Counted from the stretch's first letter, positions 15,676 through 24,611 are shown. The stretch is DNA of 64,000 nucleotides from WTFY01 sp011523795 (GCA_965207475.1 OZ242278.1:62001-126000); one strand, 5' to 3'. Notes: generated by a model not told the origin, from the sequence alone. Numbers and translations are program-made.

Positions 15676-17058
15676 ATGAGTAAGTCAGGGGGCAGTTCAG
15701 TACCGCTGAGTGTCGCAATTGTAGGTAGTGGCCCAAGCGGGTTTTATTCTACGGAAGCGTTGATCAAGTCAGGTATCAATGTAGAGATAGATTTGATTGA
15801 TCGTCTCCCCGCACCGTATGGTTTGGTACGAAGTGGAGTAGCACCTGATCATCCAAAGCTCAAGCAGGCAATCGAGGTATATAAGAAAATTGCTCAAAGT
15901 AATGAGTTCAATTTTGTAGGGAATGTGACAGTTGGCCGAGATATCGAAGCAGAAGAACTGCAACGGACGCATCATGCGGTTATTTATACATGTGGCGCTG
16001 AAACTGACCGCAAGCTGGGTATACCGGGTGAGGAGTTAGCTGGCAGTCATACTGCCACCGAGTTTGTAGGCTGGTATAACGGTCATCCTGACTATCGGAA
16101 CCTGAACTTTGACTTGTCTCATGAAACTGCAGTAGTTATCGGGCAGGGTAATGTAGCAGCAGATGTGGCCAGGATATTGGCAAAGTCTGTTGATGAACTG
16201 AAACATACTGATATTGCACAACACGCGCTTGACGCACTTGCCAGCAGCCAGGTGAGAAAGATCTATGTAGTGGGCCGACGAGGTCCGGCGCAGGCAAAGT
16301 TCACTTCTAAGGAACTTAAGGAATTTTTGGAAATTGAAAACTGCCGCCCTTATATTGATCCAGTTGAACTTGAGTTGAACTCGACAAGCTTGCAGGAGCT
16401 TGATGCAAAAGAAGGCAGAGGAAATAAAAGGAATATTGAAATATTTCGAAAGTTTGCAGAATCCGAGGATACGGGCAAGCAACGAACCTGTATTTCTACT
16501 TTCCTGAAAAGTCCGATTCGCTTGCAGGGTGTGGACCGGCTGCAAAAAGTTGTATTTGAGGAAAATGACCTGTCAGGTGAGCTCTTCAAGCAGTCTGCAA
16601 AGGGAACAGGTAGAACCATGGAATTAGAGTGTGGGCTTCTATTTCGCAGTATCGGCTACAATGGCGTCCCCGTTCCAGGCGTGCCATTTAACGATAGGTG
16701 GGGCACCATTCCAAACCGGGCAGGGAGAATTACTTCTGAGCAGGAGGGTGCTGTGTTACCCGGTTTGTATACTGCCGGCTGGATCAAGCGTGGCCCCTCT
16801 GGAATTATTGGCACCAATCGAGCTTGTGCGGTGGAGTCAGTGAATGCTTTGCTTGAAGATGTAGACCAGCTTGTTGCGGAAGACAAACCCGGCCGTAATG
16901 GCCTGTATGCCATACTCGAACGTAATGGCGTACAGCACATTAATTTTGCACAGTGGGAAAAAATCGATGCAGCAGAAATTGCTGCAGGAAGTCCAAAGGG
17001 CAAACCTCGCGAAAAATTTACCTATTATAATGAGATGCTAGCTGCTGCCAAAGGCTGA
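15676..17058 (+). CDS. Ferredoxin--NADP+ reductase, adrenodoxin-reductase type
   Basis: This 460-residue flavoprotein is of the FprA/adrenodoxin reductase family. FAD-binding VAIVGSGPSGFYSTEAL is at the N terminus, followed by DRLPAPYGLVRSGVAPDHP (family hallmark), the NADP-binding VVIGQGNVAADVARIL, VGRRGPAQAKFTSKEL, and the C-terminal TAGWIKRGPSGIIGTNRACA. It transfers electrons between NADP(H) and ferredoxin. It sits 91 bases after the 7Fe ferredoxin on the same strand, which suggests an electron route between formyl-furan oxidation (or CO2 reduction) and the NADP pool. A short inverted repeat at 17111-17139 follows, without a clear T-run. Confidence 0.93.
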   Translation: MSKSGGSSVPLSVAIVGSGPSGFYSTEALIKSGINVEIDLIDRLPAPYGLVRSGVAPDHPKLKQAIEVYKKIAQSNEFNFVGNVTVGRDIEAEELQRTHHAVIYTCGAETDRKLGIPGEELAGSHTATEFVGWYNGHPDYRNLNFDLSHETAVVIGQGNVAADVARILAKSVDELKHTDIAQHALDALASSQVRKIYVVGRRGPAQAKFTSKELKEFLEIENCRPYIDPVELELNSTSLQELDAKEGRGNKRNIEIFRKFAESEDTGKQRTCISTFLKSPIRLQGVDRLQKVVFEENDLSGELFKQSAKGTGRTMELECGLLFRSIGYNGVPVPGVPFNDRWGTIPNRAGRITSEQEGAVLPGLYTAGWIKRGPSGIIGTNRACAVESVNALLEDVDQLVAEDKPGRNGLYAILERNGVQHINFAQWEKIDAAEIAAGSPKGKPREKFTYYNEMLAAAKG

Positions 17059-17256
17059 GGCTAGTCAAAGAATTCTCACTTTCCAGTCTGAAAAACTAAC
17101 AGGCATGAGCCAGGTGCTTTAAGGATGCTTTGGCACCTGATAGTGCAATCCATGCAATACCGGATCAAGCGGTAATTTATTTCCCTGAGTGATAAAAATG
17201 GAATAGAGTGTACTACTATGATTTTTAGCTAGGCTTGAATAGGTCAAGGAGTTGAA

Positions 17257-17643
17257 ATGTTTAATCCACTTACCGTCCCATTTGGTTGTGTGATGCTGTA
17301 CAACGTTGTCAAGCTGAAAGACCATGTATCAGAGGAGGATATACAACTGGCATTGGGCGAGATGTGCAATGTGGTCAAGAACACATATGGCGATGACAAG
17401 GGCGGGTTTATCGGTGGGCAGGTATATAAGTTTGCTGGGTTTGTTTCAGATGAAGGCTCATTTGCTTCAAAGAACCAGACCGAGGATCACGTTGCGATTG
17501 TGACCTATTGGCAGTCTTTTGATCAGCATGAGCAGTCTCATGCAGATGAAGTGTTCAGGGAGAAGTTTGAAGCCTTAAGCCAGTATGCAATTGAAACCTA
17601 TGAAATCGGGTACCAGATGCTTTGGCAGGGAGAGCCAGATTAG
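17257..17643 (+). CDS. Uncharacterised dimeric alpha/beta-barrel-type protein
   Basis: The 128-residue protein begins MFNPLTVPFGCVMLYNVVKL and contains DHVAIVTYWQSFDQHEQSHAD and KFEALSQYAIETYEIGYQML. The pattern of a beta strand ending in a Trp-Tyr/Phe, then an H..S/D helix, resembles the antibiotic-biosynthesis-monooxygenase (ABM) ferredoxin-like barrel, but I cannot assign a substrate. It is downstream of the ferredoxin reductase and upstream of cysS, on the same strand. A GTTGAA and AAGGAG segment before ATG 17257 supports this start. Confidence 0.65.
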   Translation: MFNPLTVPFGCVMLYNVVKLKDHVSEEDIQLALGEMCNVVKNTYGDDKGGFIGGQVYKFAGFVSDEGSFASKNQTEDHVAIVTYWQSFDQHEQSHADEVFREKFEALSQYAIETYEIGYQMLWQGEPD

Positions 17644-17694
17644 CCGACCAATTTCGTCCTGGTTGGCTATGGAAGTATACAGCTTGTTCTAGCT

Positions 17695-19074
17695 ATGAAC
17701 ATTTACCTCTACAACACTGCCACACGAAGAAAAGAGGAGTTTGTTCCTGCAGACCCAACGCGGGTGACAATGTATGTTTGTGGCCCTACCGTATACAGCT
17801 TTCCTCATATAGGCAATGCACGTCCAGCTGTCGTGTTTGACGTGCTTTACCGTTTGCTGATGCATGAATTTGAAGAAGTAGTCTACGTTCGTAACATTAC
17901 AGATGTTGATGACAAGATTAATGCAGCAGCACAAAATGAGGGGGTCCCGATTGATCAGATTAGTACCCGATACACTGAGGTGTATCACCAGAATATGGCA
18001 GATCTTGGGGTACTGCCACCTTCAGCAGAGCCAAAAGTGACAGAGCACATGCCTCAGATTATCGAGATGATCGAGCGCCTAGTTGCTTCCGGAAATGCAT
18101 ACCAGGCTGAAGGACACGTGTTGTTCCATGTCCCATCGTATACCGATTACGGAACCTTGTCAGGCCGCAATATTAAGGACTTGATAGCAGGTGCACGTGT
18201 AGATGTTGCTCCCTATAAGGCTGATGAAACGGACTTTGTTTTATGGAAACCCTCCATAGAGGGGCAGCCAGCATGGGACAGTCCGTGGGGAGCCGGCAGA
18301 CCAGGCTGGCATATTGAATGCTCAGCAATGATTGAAAAACACCTTGGAGATACGATTGATATCCACGGAGGCGGACAGGACCTCATTTTCCCGCATCATG
18401 AGAATGAAAGAGCTCAAAGTACGTGTGCACACCATGGAAAACTGTTTAGCCGTTTCTGGTTACACAATGGATTTGTTAACGTTAATCATGAAAAAATGTC
18501 GAAATCCATCGGCAATATCTTGTTGGTTCAGGACCTGCTTGGACAAGCTTCAGGAGAAGCCATACGATTTACACTTCTGGGCACACACTATCGAAGTCCC
18601 TTGGACTGGACAGATCAAGCTCTTGACCAATATTCCAGGAGCTTGGAAAGGCTGTACGAAGTGCTTCGGAAACTGCAAGATCTCAAGGTAGACGAGCAGG
18701 ATGCAGAGGTCCCTACAGAGTTCATGCATGCATTGAAAGATGATTTGAACATACCGGCAGCAATTGCTGAATTGCACAGCTTGGCAAAAAAACTGAATTC
18801 GGCGTTCGGGAAAAGCACCCGGCAAGCTCTTAAGAGTCAATTGCTGGCAGCAGGGAAAATGCTTGGTCTGCTTCAGCAAGATCCCGTAGCGTGGTTTCAA
18901 GGGGTTGGTGAAATAAACGAAGCAGAGATTCTCGAATTGGTTAAGCTGAGGACTACTGCTAAAAAAGATAGGAATTTTCAGCAGGCGGATGAAATCAGGG
19001 ATCAACTGGCGGTAATGGGGATTCAGGTTCAGGATCTACCTGACGGGACATCTAGTTGGAGAAAAATCAAATAG
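17695..19074 (+). CDS. cysS: Cysteinyl-tRNA synthetase
   Basis: The 459-residue class I synthetase charges tRNA-Cys. Motifs: VCGPTVYSFPHIGNARP (HIGH-type PHIGN), zinc ligands C in YVCGPTVY and in GWHIECSAM plus HHEN, and the KMSKS loop EKMSKSIGN. The C-terminal helical and DALR-like part ends QVQDLPDGTSSWRKIK. Length and order are normal. The gene starts 51 bases after the preceding small gene. It is a housekeeping gene lying between the furan-formyl operon and the H4MPT island. Confidence 0.97.
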   Translation: MNIYLYNTATRRKEEFVPADPTRVTMYVCGPTVYSFPHIGNARPAVVFDVLYRLLMHEFEEVVYVRNITDVDDKINAAAQNEGVPIDQISTRYTEVYHQNMADLGVLPPSAEPKVTEHMPQIIEMIERLVASGNAYQAEGHVLFHVPSYTDYGTLSGRNIKDLIAGARVDVAPYKADETDFVLWKPSIEGQPAWDSPWGAGRPGWHIECSAMIEKHLGDTIDIHGGGQDLIFPHHENERAQSTCAHHGKLFSRFWLHNGFVNVNHEKMSKSIGNILLVQDLLGQASGEAIRFTLLGTHYRSPLDWTDQALDQYSRSLERLYEVLRKLQDLKVDEQDAEVPTEFMHALKDDLNIPAAIAELHSLAKKLNSAFGKSTRQALKSQLLAAGKMLGLLQQDPVAWFQGVGEINEAEILELVKLRTTAKKDRNFQQADEIRDQLAVMGIQVQDLPDGTSSWRKIK

Positions 19075-19143
19075 TTATATGCTAAATGTACCAGCAATTG
19101 TCATGAAAAGTACCAGATATTTGGGTGAGTCAGCTTGAGGGGA

Positions 19144-19374
19144 ATGGTACCACCTGATCCGGAAGGAGGCGTTTCCAAGACCCGATATGCTGTAGTCTAC
19201 GTTCCCAGACGCAGTCGAAATCGGTTCGCAGCTACCTGTGTGGAACTGAAAGAAAATGCTGAACATGCACAAGCTGCATCAGACCCTGGCAGCAAAAGAT
19301 TCGCAGCAAAGGTGCTAGGTCCATCCAAGTCATCTGAAGGGCAAGTAATTTACTACCTGCTGAAATGGTTATGA
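19144..19374 (+). CDS. Small conserved hypothetical protein
   Basis: The 76-residue frame reads MVPPDPEGGVSKTRYAVVYV, then PRRSRNRFAATCVELKENAE and ends EGQVIYYLLKWL. The basic, ordered composition (RYAVVYVPRRSRNRFAA; KRFAAKVLGPSKSSEGQ) looks like a conserved small protein, but I do not recognise a domain. It lies between cysS and the beta-RFAP synthase gene. The start is uncertain: a TTG at 19135 would add three residues, and the GAGGGG before the ATG is very close to it. Confidence 0.5.
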   Translation: MVPPDPEGGVSKTRYAVVYVPRRSRNRFAATCVELKENAEHAQAASDPGSKRFAAKVLGPSKSSEGQVIYYLLKWL

Positions 19375-19515
19375 TATGAGCTGCTGCATGTCATATAACC
19401 GGCTCAGCAGTGTTGTCTTTACCTGAAGTTAAGCCATGACAGTATATGCTTAAAAGTAACTTGTGTACTTTCTTTCCGGAATTTCTGGAGGGCCTACCAC
19501 TTTACAAAATGTGTT

Positions 19516-20562
19516 ATGACGCCAAGAAAAATTTCCAGGGTCAGAATCACTGAATCTAATAAAATTATGTACATGAACAGCCCGCAGGTATATATCAAGG
19601 CACCAGCTCGCCTGCATCTAGGATTTCTGGATCTTGAGGGTAGCTTGGGAAGACGGTTTGGTAGCCTTGGGCTCACACTTGATGGGATTGCTACACGCAT
19701 TGTTGCAAGGCGTGATAGTCATTTCAATGTGCTTGGCAAGCCTGATGAACGGGTGGTGAAACTAGCAGAAAGATTTTTTGAGATCAAAGGATTGCCCGGT
19801 GGCTGTGAAATTGAAGTGTTGGAGCAGATACCCGCCCATTCGGGGCTAGGTTCTGGAACTCAGCTTGCGCTTGCAGTAGGAACTGCGATTTCCAAGCTCT
19901 ATTCACTTGGATTTCCCTGTGAGGATATTGCTGTTACCTTAGATCGAGGCAAAAGATCTGGAGTTGGAATCGGTGCATTTCAACAGGGTGGATTTCTGCT
20001 GGATGCAGGGAAAAATCAGAGCAATTTTATTCCGCCCATTGTATCGAGGATAGCATTCCCATCTAAATGGCGTGTGGTTCTCATCATGGATTCGGCTTCG
20101 CACGGCTTGTATGGAGATGATGAAAGCACTTCATTTTCTAGCTTACCTCCAGTCTCTTCTGATATAGCATCATACCTGTGCAGGTTGACTTTGATGCAAA
20201 TTATGCCAGCAGTGTCAGAGCAGGATTTGGGTACATTCAGCAAAGGAATTCATGACCTGCAGCGATGTATGAGTGATTTTTTCGCATCACAGCAAGGTGG
20301 ACGTTATACTAGTCATGTGGTCGGAGATGCGATTGGTTACATAGAGTCGCTGGGAATTAAGGGTGTAGGGCAAAGCTCTTGGGGACCAATAGGATTTGCC
20401 TTTGTAGGCAGTGAGGAGCAGGCACTTGTACTGTTACGTGCCTTGCAGGAAGAGTTCAGGAAAAAGAAAGAATTACAATTCAAGATAGTTTCAGGGCGAA
20501 ACACAGGAGCTGTGGTTCAGCAGCAAGGCACGGTATCTTTGCCTGCAGCAGCAAAATTCTGA
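19516..20562 (+). CDS. mptG: Beta-RFAP synthase (4-(beta-D-ribofuranosyl)aminobenzene-5'-phosphate synthase)
   Basis: Beta-RFAP synthase condenses p-aminobenzoate and PRPP, with loss of CO2 and PPi, in the first committed step of methanopterin biosynthesis. The protein is a GHMP-kinase-fold member: KAPARLHLGFLDLEGSLGRR near the N terminus, then EQIPAHSGLGSGTQLALAVG (glycine-rich loop) and VGIGAFQQGGFLLDAG. It then has the C-terminal GVGQSSWGPIGFAFVG, characteristic of the bacterial H4MPT family. The true start may be ATG 19567 or 19573 (MNSPQVYIKAPARL), since the first 17-19 residues have no family match. It opens the H4MPT gene group mptG-mtdB-ATP-grasp-mch-RimK. The pabB gene at 34662 supplies its pABA substrate. 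Confidence 0.9.
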   Translation: MTPRKISRVRITESNKIMYMNSPQVYIKAPARLHLGFLDLEGSLGRRFGSLGLTLDGIATRIVARRDSHFNVLGKPDERVVKLAERFFEIKGLPGGCEIEVLEQIPAHSGLGSGTQLALAVGTAISKLYSLGFPCEDIAVTLDRGKRSGVGIGAFQQGGFLLDAGKNQSNFIPPIVSRIAFPSKWRVVLIMDSASHGLYGDDESTSFSSLPPVSSDIASYLCRLTLMQIMPAVSEQDLGTFSKGIHDLQRCMSDFFASQQGGRYTSHVVGDAIGYIESLGIKGVGQSSWGPIGFAFVGSEEQALVLLRALQEEFRKKKELQFKIVSGRNTGAVVQQQGTVSLPAAAKF

Positions 20563-20639
20563 AAATTCAATACATGCGGGAACACACAGCTAATCGTGCA
20601 GGGTGATTAATTAATACAGAATAATTGCGAGAGGGAATA

Positions 20640-21542
20640 ATGGAAAAGCCACAAATTTTGCACATGATTACCCCGGCTAAGAATCTAAGCCCATTTGATG
20701 TGAATATGGCTCTAGATGCAGGGTGGGGTCATGCAGTGGGCTACACTTATGTTGAAAAAGAGGAGGTGCAAGGTCTGATCCAGGATGCAATTTTTTCTCG
20801 AGGGCCCGCTGGCGCGAAGCGAACCGGAGTGTTTTTAGGCGGGCGGGATATGCATGTCGCAATGGAAATGTTGCAGATTTGCAAGGAATCAATGGTGCCA
20901 CCTTTTGAAGCCTCCTGTTTCGCTGATCCCAGCGGTGCATTCACAACTGCTGCAGGAATGGTGGCTTGTGTCGAGCATGCCCTTGAAGAAAAATTCAGTA
21001 CGAGCCTCCAAGGGAAACAGGTTGTGATAATGGGAGGTACAGGTCCAGTGGGTTCTACGGCTGCTGTTTTGGCAGCCAATGCCGGGGCAATTGTATACAT
21101 TCTTGGTCGAAACAAAGAAAAGTCTGAGAAAGTTGCTGCTTTGTGTAATCGGGAGTATGGCCAGGGAACCACAGAAATTCGCGGGGAAGCGAACGAAGTG
21201 ATACATGAATTAATGCAAAATACAGACGTAGTACTTGCCGCAGGTGCTGCTGGGGTGCAGCTTGTTTCTGCAAAAAATATTGAAAGTTCAAGTGAGCTGA
21301 AGGTTGCTGCAGATGTTAATGCTGTACCACCTTCAGGTGTTGCAGGACTTGACGTGATGGGAAACTGTAAACCTATAGAAGGTTCAGGCAGTGGTGCAGT
21401 CGGTATTGGTGCACTGGTTATTGGTAATGTGAAATACCAGACGCAGCATAGGTTATTGCAAAAAATGTGTGGTGCAGAAAAGCCGACATATCTGCACTTT
21501 GAGCATGCCTTCGAAACAGCAAGGGAGATTGCCCGGGAGTAG
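20640..21542 (+). CDS. mtdB: NADP-dependent methylene-H4MPT dehydrogenase
   Basis: The 300-residue enzyme oxidises methylene-H4MPT to methenyl-H4MPT. It begins MEKPQILHMITPAKNLSPFD, carries the Rossmann segment VVIMGGTGPVGSTAAVLAAN followed by VYILGRNKEK, and has the family segments PFEASCFADPSGAFTTAAG and AADVNAVPPSGVAGLD. I chose ATG 20640, preceded by GAGAGGG; the in-frame TTG 20625 would place that site inside the gene. The stop TAG at 21540-21542 is followed directly, in the same frame, by the next gene (see the ATP-grasp entry). It works between Fae and Mch. Confidence 0.95.
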   Translation: MEKPQILHMITPAKNLSPFDVNMALDAGWGHAVGYTYVEKEEVQGLIQDAIFSRGPAGAKRTGVFLGGRDMHVAMEMLQICKESMVPPFEASCFADPSGAFTTAAGMVACVEHALEEKFSTSLQGKQVVIMGGTGPVGSTAAVLAANAGAIVYILGRNKEKSEKVAALCNREYGQGTTEIRGEANEVIHELMQNTDVVLAAGAAGVQLVSAKNIESSSELKVAADVNAVPPSGVAGLDVMGNCKPIEGSGSGAVGIGALVIGNVKYQTQHRLLQKMCGAEKPTYLHFEHAFETAREIARE

Positions 21543-21545
21543 AAG

Positions 21546-22667
21546 ATTTTTCTGGTTGTAGCCATCTCTGGCCGCGCTATTGCTGAATCCTTGAAAGCCT
21601 GTGGCTATTCTGTGGCTGTTGTTGACGGGTTTTGCGACATGGATACATGTTCAGTTGCTGATGCCAGTCTAAAAGTGTCACGAAAAACATCAGGCCTGGA
21701 TAGTAGTGAAACTCTCGAGGCTGTGCAGAATTTGCGTGACACGTACCACCTGAAAGGTTTGTTTTACGATGCTGCCTTGGAGTTTGATCCCGACATGCTG
21801 GATGCTGTCTCATTTGACAAGGTCATGGGTAATTCAAGTGCTACTCTGCGAATGTGCAAAGATCCAGAAGTATTTTTTTCGGTACTTGATGCAAACCAAA
21901 TTCCGTATCCAGAGATCAGTTTCAAGCCTGTACAGGGTGACGAAGAGCAATGGTTGTGCAAAAGGTCAAGGAGTGCAGGTGGTACTGGTGTCACTACATT
22001 GACTGGCCCTCAGGTACAGGACCAAGGATCTTACTATCAGCGGAAATTAGAGGGCGTGCCTTTTTCATTGACATTCTTGTCTAATGGTCAAAACCTGCAT
22101 GCATTGGGATTCAATACCTTGTGGTGCAGGGATGCCGCGCCCGGTATGCCTTTCCTATACGAAGGGGCAATCAATCACGTCAATCTTACAGATGAACAAC
22201 GACTCGCCGCTTTGGGTTATGCAACCAGCTTGGTTCATGAGTTTGAGTTGGTCGGATTAAACAGTATCGATTTTATTCTTTCAAATGGACATGTTTTCGT
22301 GCTTGAAGTAAATCCACGTATTCCTGCGACCTTTGAATTATATGAGACCAGACAGGGTAGCCTGATAAGAAATCACATAGATGCTTGTGTGCATGCTAGA
22401 CTCAACCCGGCACCGGGAAGAACAAAGTTGCATGCACATATTATCGTTTATTCTCCAGCCACAATGTGTGTCCCGAGCAGCTTTAACTGGCCATTATGGA
22501 CAGCGGATCGGCCTCATCCAGGGGAAGTCATCCGTAAAAATGAACCTCTATGCAGTGTATTTGCTGGAGGTAAAAATGTGTCTCAGGCATGTACTGCAGT
22601 GTGGTCGCGCAAGCAAGTCATTTTGGACATGCTCATGCAGGCAGGATCGAAATCTTTTAAATCTTGA
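21546..22667 (+). CDS. ATP-grasp protein of the H4MPT island, no canonical start codon
   Basis: The recognisable frame starts right after the mtdB stop: KIFLVVAISGRAIAESLKAC then GYSVAVVDGFCDMDTC, which is the expected N-terminal Rossmann-like strand of this family. Later: CKRSRSAGGTGVTTL, GVPFSLTFLSN and EFELVGLNSIDFILSNGHV with FVLEVNPRIPATFELYE (ATP-grasp metal ligands D/E-N-P-R). The first ATG/GTG/TTG in frame is TTG 21591, which would delete the first strand. ATT 21546, eight bases after GGGAG at 21535-21539, or CTG 21552 are better placed; TAG read-through from mtdB would also give this protein. Similar ATP-grasp genes accompany mtdB/mch in methylotrophs; the exact ligase step is unknown. 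Coordinates use ATT 21546. Confidence 0.8.
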   Translation: MFLVVAISGRAIAESLKACGYSVAVVDGFCDMDTCSVADASLKVSRKTSGLDSSETLEAVQNLRDTYHLKGLFYDAALEFDPDMLDAVSFDKVMGNSSATLRMCKDPEVFFSVLDANQIPYPEISFKPVQGDEEQWLCKRSRSAGGTGVTTLTGPQVQDQGSYYQRKLEGVPFSLTFLSNGQNLHALGFNTLWCRDAAPGMPFLYEGAINHVNLTDEQRLAALGYATSLVHEFELVGLNSIDFILSNGHVFVLEVNPRIPATFELYETRQGSLIRNHIDACVHARLNPAPGRTKLHAHIIVYSPATMCVPSSFNWPLWTADRPHPGEVIRKNEPLCSVFAGGKNVSQACTAVWSRKQVILDMLMQAGSKSFKS

Positions 22668-22678
22668 AAAGAGAACTG

Positions 22679-23632
22679 ATGATGCAAAATGTAAGTATAA
22701 ATCGGTTAGTAAAGCCGTTAGTTCAGGAACTGATAGACAAGAACAGCGCTTTGAGAGTTGAGGTAGGTGAATTCAGTAATGGTGCAAAATTCATCGACGC
22801 AGGAATAGGCTGCATCGGTGGTCTTGAAGCTGGCCGGGTCATAGGAGAAATTTGTATGGGAGGACTGGGAACGATAACACTGTATCATGCGACAGCTGTG
22901 AGTGACTGGCCACTTTCCCTTCATGTTCATTCATCCAATCCTGTCCTAGCATGTTTGGCAAGCCAGTATGCTGGCTGGAGCTTATCGTATGAAGAATTTC
23001 ATGCTCTGGGTTCTGGGCCGGGCCGGGCAATTGCGCGTAAAGAGTCCCTATTTGATGATTTAGGTTATGAAGATACTTGCGACAGTGCAACATTTGTGCT
23101 TGAAGTGGACCGGGCTCCTCCGGTGGCGCTCATTGACCGAATTGCCGAAACATGCAAGCTGGTGCCAGAAGCGTTGACATTTATTCTAACACCTACCAGG
23201 TCCATTGCAGGAACCGTGCAGATTGTTTCCAGAGTGCTGGAAGTTGCTATGCACAAGGTTCATGTGTTGGGGTTTCCTCTTGACGATATCATGGACGGCT
23301 CTGCAAGCGCACCACTATCTCCACCAGCACCTGATTTTGTAAAAGCTATGGAACGTACCAATACGACTATTCTGTTTGCCGGTAGAGTGCATCTATTTGT
23401 TCGTGGAGATGATGCAAGTGCTGAAAAACTTGCCAAGGAGCTTCCATCCAGCTCATCTGCTGATTACGGCAAGCCCTTTGCAGGTATACTTGAAGACTGT
23501 GGATATGACTTTTTCAAAATTGATCCAATGTTGTTCAGCCCTGCATGGGTGGCAGTTACATCAGTTGAAAGTGGTCGAACCTTCCAAGGTGGTCAACTGG
23601 CCCCAGACTTGCTAGCAGATTCGTTCTCCTGA
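22679..23632 (+). CDS. mch: Methenyl-H4MPT cyclohydrolase
   Basis: Mch converts methenyl-H4MPT to 5-formyl-H4MPT. Family segments: VGEFSNGAKFIDAGIGCIGG, EICMGGLGTITL, VHSSNPVLACLASQYAGWSL, ALGSGPGRAIARKE and GKPFAGILEDCGYDFFKIDP, ending in TSVESGRTFQGGQL. The length of about 317 residues is normal. The start is one of the adjacent ATGs at 22679 or 22682; a TTG at 22664 overlaps the end of the ATP-grasp gene. The gene precedes the RimK-like ligase by only a few bases, so the group from mtdB onward is a single operon. Confidence 0.95.
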   Translation: MMQNVSINRLVKPLVQELIDKNSALRVEVGEFSNGAKFIDAGIGCIGGLEAGRVIGEICMGGLGTITLYHATAVSDWPLSLHVHSSNPVLACLASQYAGWSLSYEEFHALGSGPGRAIARKESLFDDLGYEDTCDSATFVLEVDRAPPVALIDRIAETCKLVPEALTFILTPTRSIAGTVQIVSRVLEVAMHKVHVLGFPLDDIMDGSASAPLSPPAPDFVKAMERTNTTILFAGRVHLFVRGDDASAEKLAKELPSSSSADYGKPFAGILEDCGYDFFKIDPMLFSPAWVAVTSVESGRTFQGGQLAPDLLADSFS

Positions 23633-23635
23633 ACC

Positions 23636-24562
23636 ATGTCGCGTCATATCGCCATCATCACCGATGATCCTGGTTGGCATGGGCAGCAGTTGCGAAAGGC
23701 TTTTAATGCCAAAGGCTATCGCTGTACCAATGTTTCATTGAAGAGTTGTCATTTAGACACAGCACTGAAACCTTACGGTTTGTGTATTCCTGGATTTGAA
23801 GGATCTTTACCTTCCGGCGTATTTGTCCGAGGTGTACCCGGCGGCACCTTGGAAGAAGTTGTGTTTTATCTGGACATATTGCATGCAATGCGCGAACTCA
23901 ATGTATTTGTATATAACGAAGTACGTGCAATAGAACGGAGCGTCGATAAAGGAATGACGAGTTTTCTGCTTAGTCAAGCAGGAATTTCTACACCTCCTAC
24001 ATGGGTAGGCAACAACATTCATGATGCATATGCCTTTATTCGAAAACAGTTAGGATCAGGGCATAAGGTAGTTTTGAAGCCTCTATTTGGTTCACAGGGT
24101 AAAAATTTGCAACTGATTACTGGGCATAGTGATTTTGCAGATTTTACTCTTTACAACAACCTGTTTTATTTGCAGAGATATATAGAAACTGGTTCAGAAG
24201 GTGCTCATGATTGGAGGTTGCTCGTCATAGGGGAACGAGTAGTTGCAATGATGAAAAGACAGGGAAGCGGCTGGATTTCCAATGTAGCAACAGGCGGAAA
24301 ATGTATTCCTGCAGTCTTGGATGAGAAGTTTACAGGGCTGGCGAAGAGTGCTGTAAAGGCAGTCGATATGCATTATGGTGGTGTGGATGTTATGCGTGGT
24401 GACTGCGGAACTCTCTGGGTAACTGAAGTAAACAGCATTCCAGCATGGAAAGGTCTGCAAAGTGTGAGCCAGATAGATGTTTCGGAGATGCTGGTTGAGC
24501 ATTTCCTGTGCAGTCTGCAGCAATATTCTGATTTCACGTGCTCAGACAAGATTGGAGGTTGA
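23636..24562 (+). CDS. RimK-family alpha-L-glutamate ligase-like protein (H4MPT island)
   Basis: The 308-residue ATP-grasp protein begins MSRHIAIITDDPGWHGQQLR. The ATP-grasp core shows VVLKPLFGSQGKNLQLITG, YLQRYIETGSEGAHDWRLLV and the metal-binding GGVDVMRGDCGTLWVTEVNS, ending in IPAWKGLQSV. RimK relatives attach glutamate to acceptors. MptN does this for methanopterin in archaea, and related genes next to mch in methylotrophs are thought to act in cofactor assembly; the exact substrate is not known. It follows mch by three bases. A transposon is inserted 16 bases after its stop, cutting the operon away from the CitG-like and fae genes. Confidence 0.85.
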   Translation: MSRHIAIITDDPGWHGQQLRKAFNAKGYRCTNVSLKSCHLDTALKPYGLCIPGFEGSLPSGVFVRGVPGGTLEEVVFYLDILHAMRELNVFVYNEVRAIERSVDKGMTSFLLSQAGISTPPTWVGNNIHDAYAFIRKQLGSGHKVVLKPLFGSQGKNLQLITGHSDFADFTLYNNLFYLQRYIETGSEGAHDWRLLVIGERVVAMMKRQGSGWISNVATGGKCIPAVLDEKFTGLAKSAVKAVDMHYGGVDVMRGDCGTLWVTEVNSIPAWKGLQSVSQIDVSEMLVEHFLCSLQQYSDFTCSDKIGG

Positions 24563-24578
24563 GAAGGGATTGCACATA

Positions 24579-24586
24579 TAAAATAA
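24579..24586 (+). repeat. Target-site duplication, left copy (TAAAATAA)
   Basis: This is a perfect 8-base copy of 28888-28895, immediately outside the left inverted repeat. Eight bases is the usual duplication size for IS1595-family elements. Confidence 0.85.
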
Positions 24587-24611
24587 GGGGCTTATATACA
24601 AAAGTTACCGG
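24587..24611 (+). repeat. Left terminal inverted repeat
   Basis: The 25-base repeat starts GGGGCTTATATACAA and ends AGTTACCGG; it matches the complement of 28863-28887 at 24 of 25 positions. Confidence 0.9.

Noticed and set aside
20747..21565. 272-codon minus-strand frame opposite mtdB
   Set aside because: mtdB on the plus strand is certain by motif; the antisense frame is Ser/Ala/Pro-rich with no domain.
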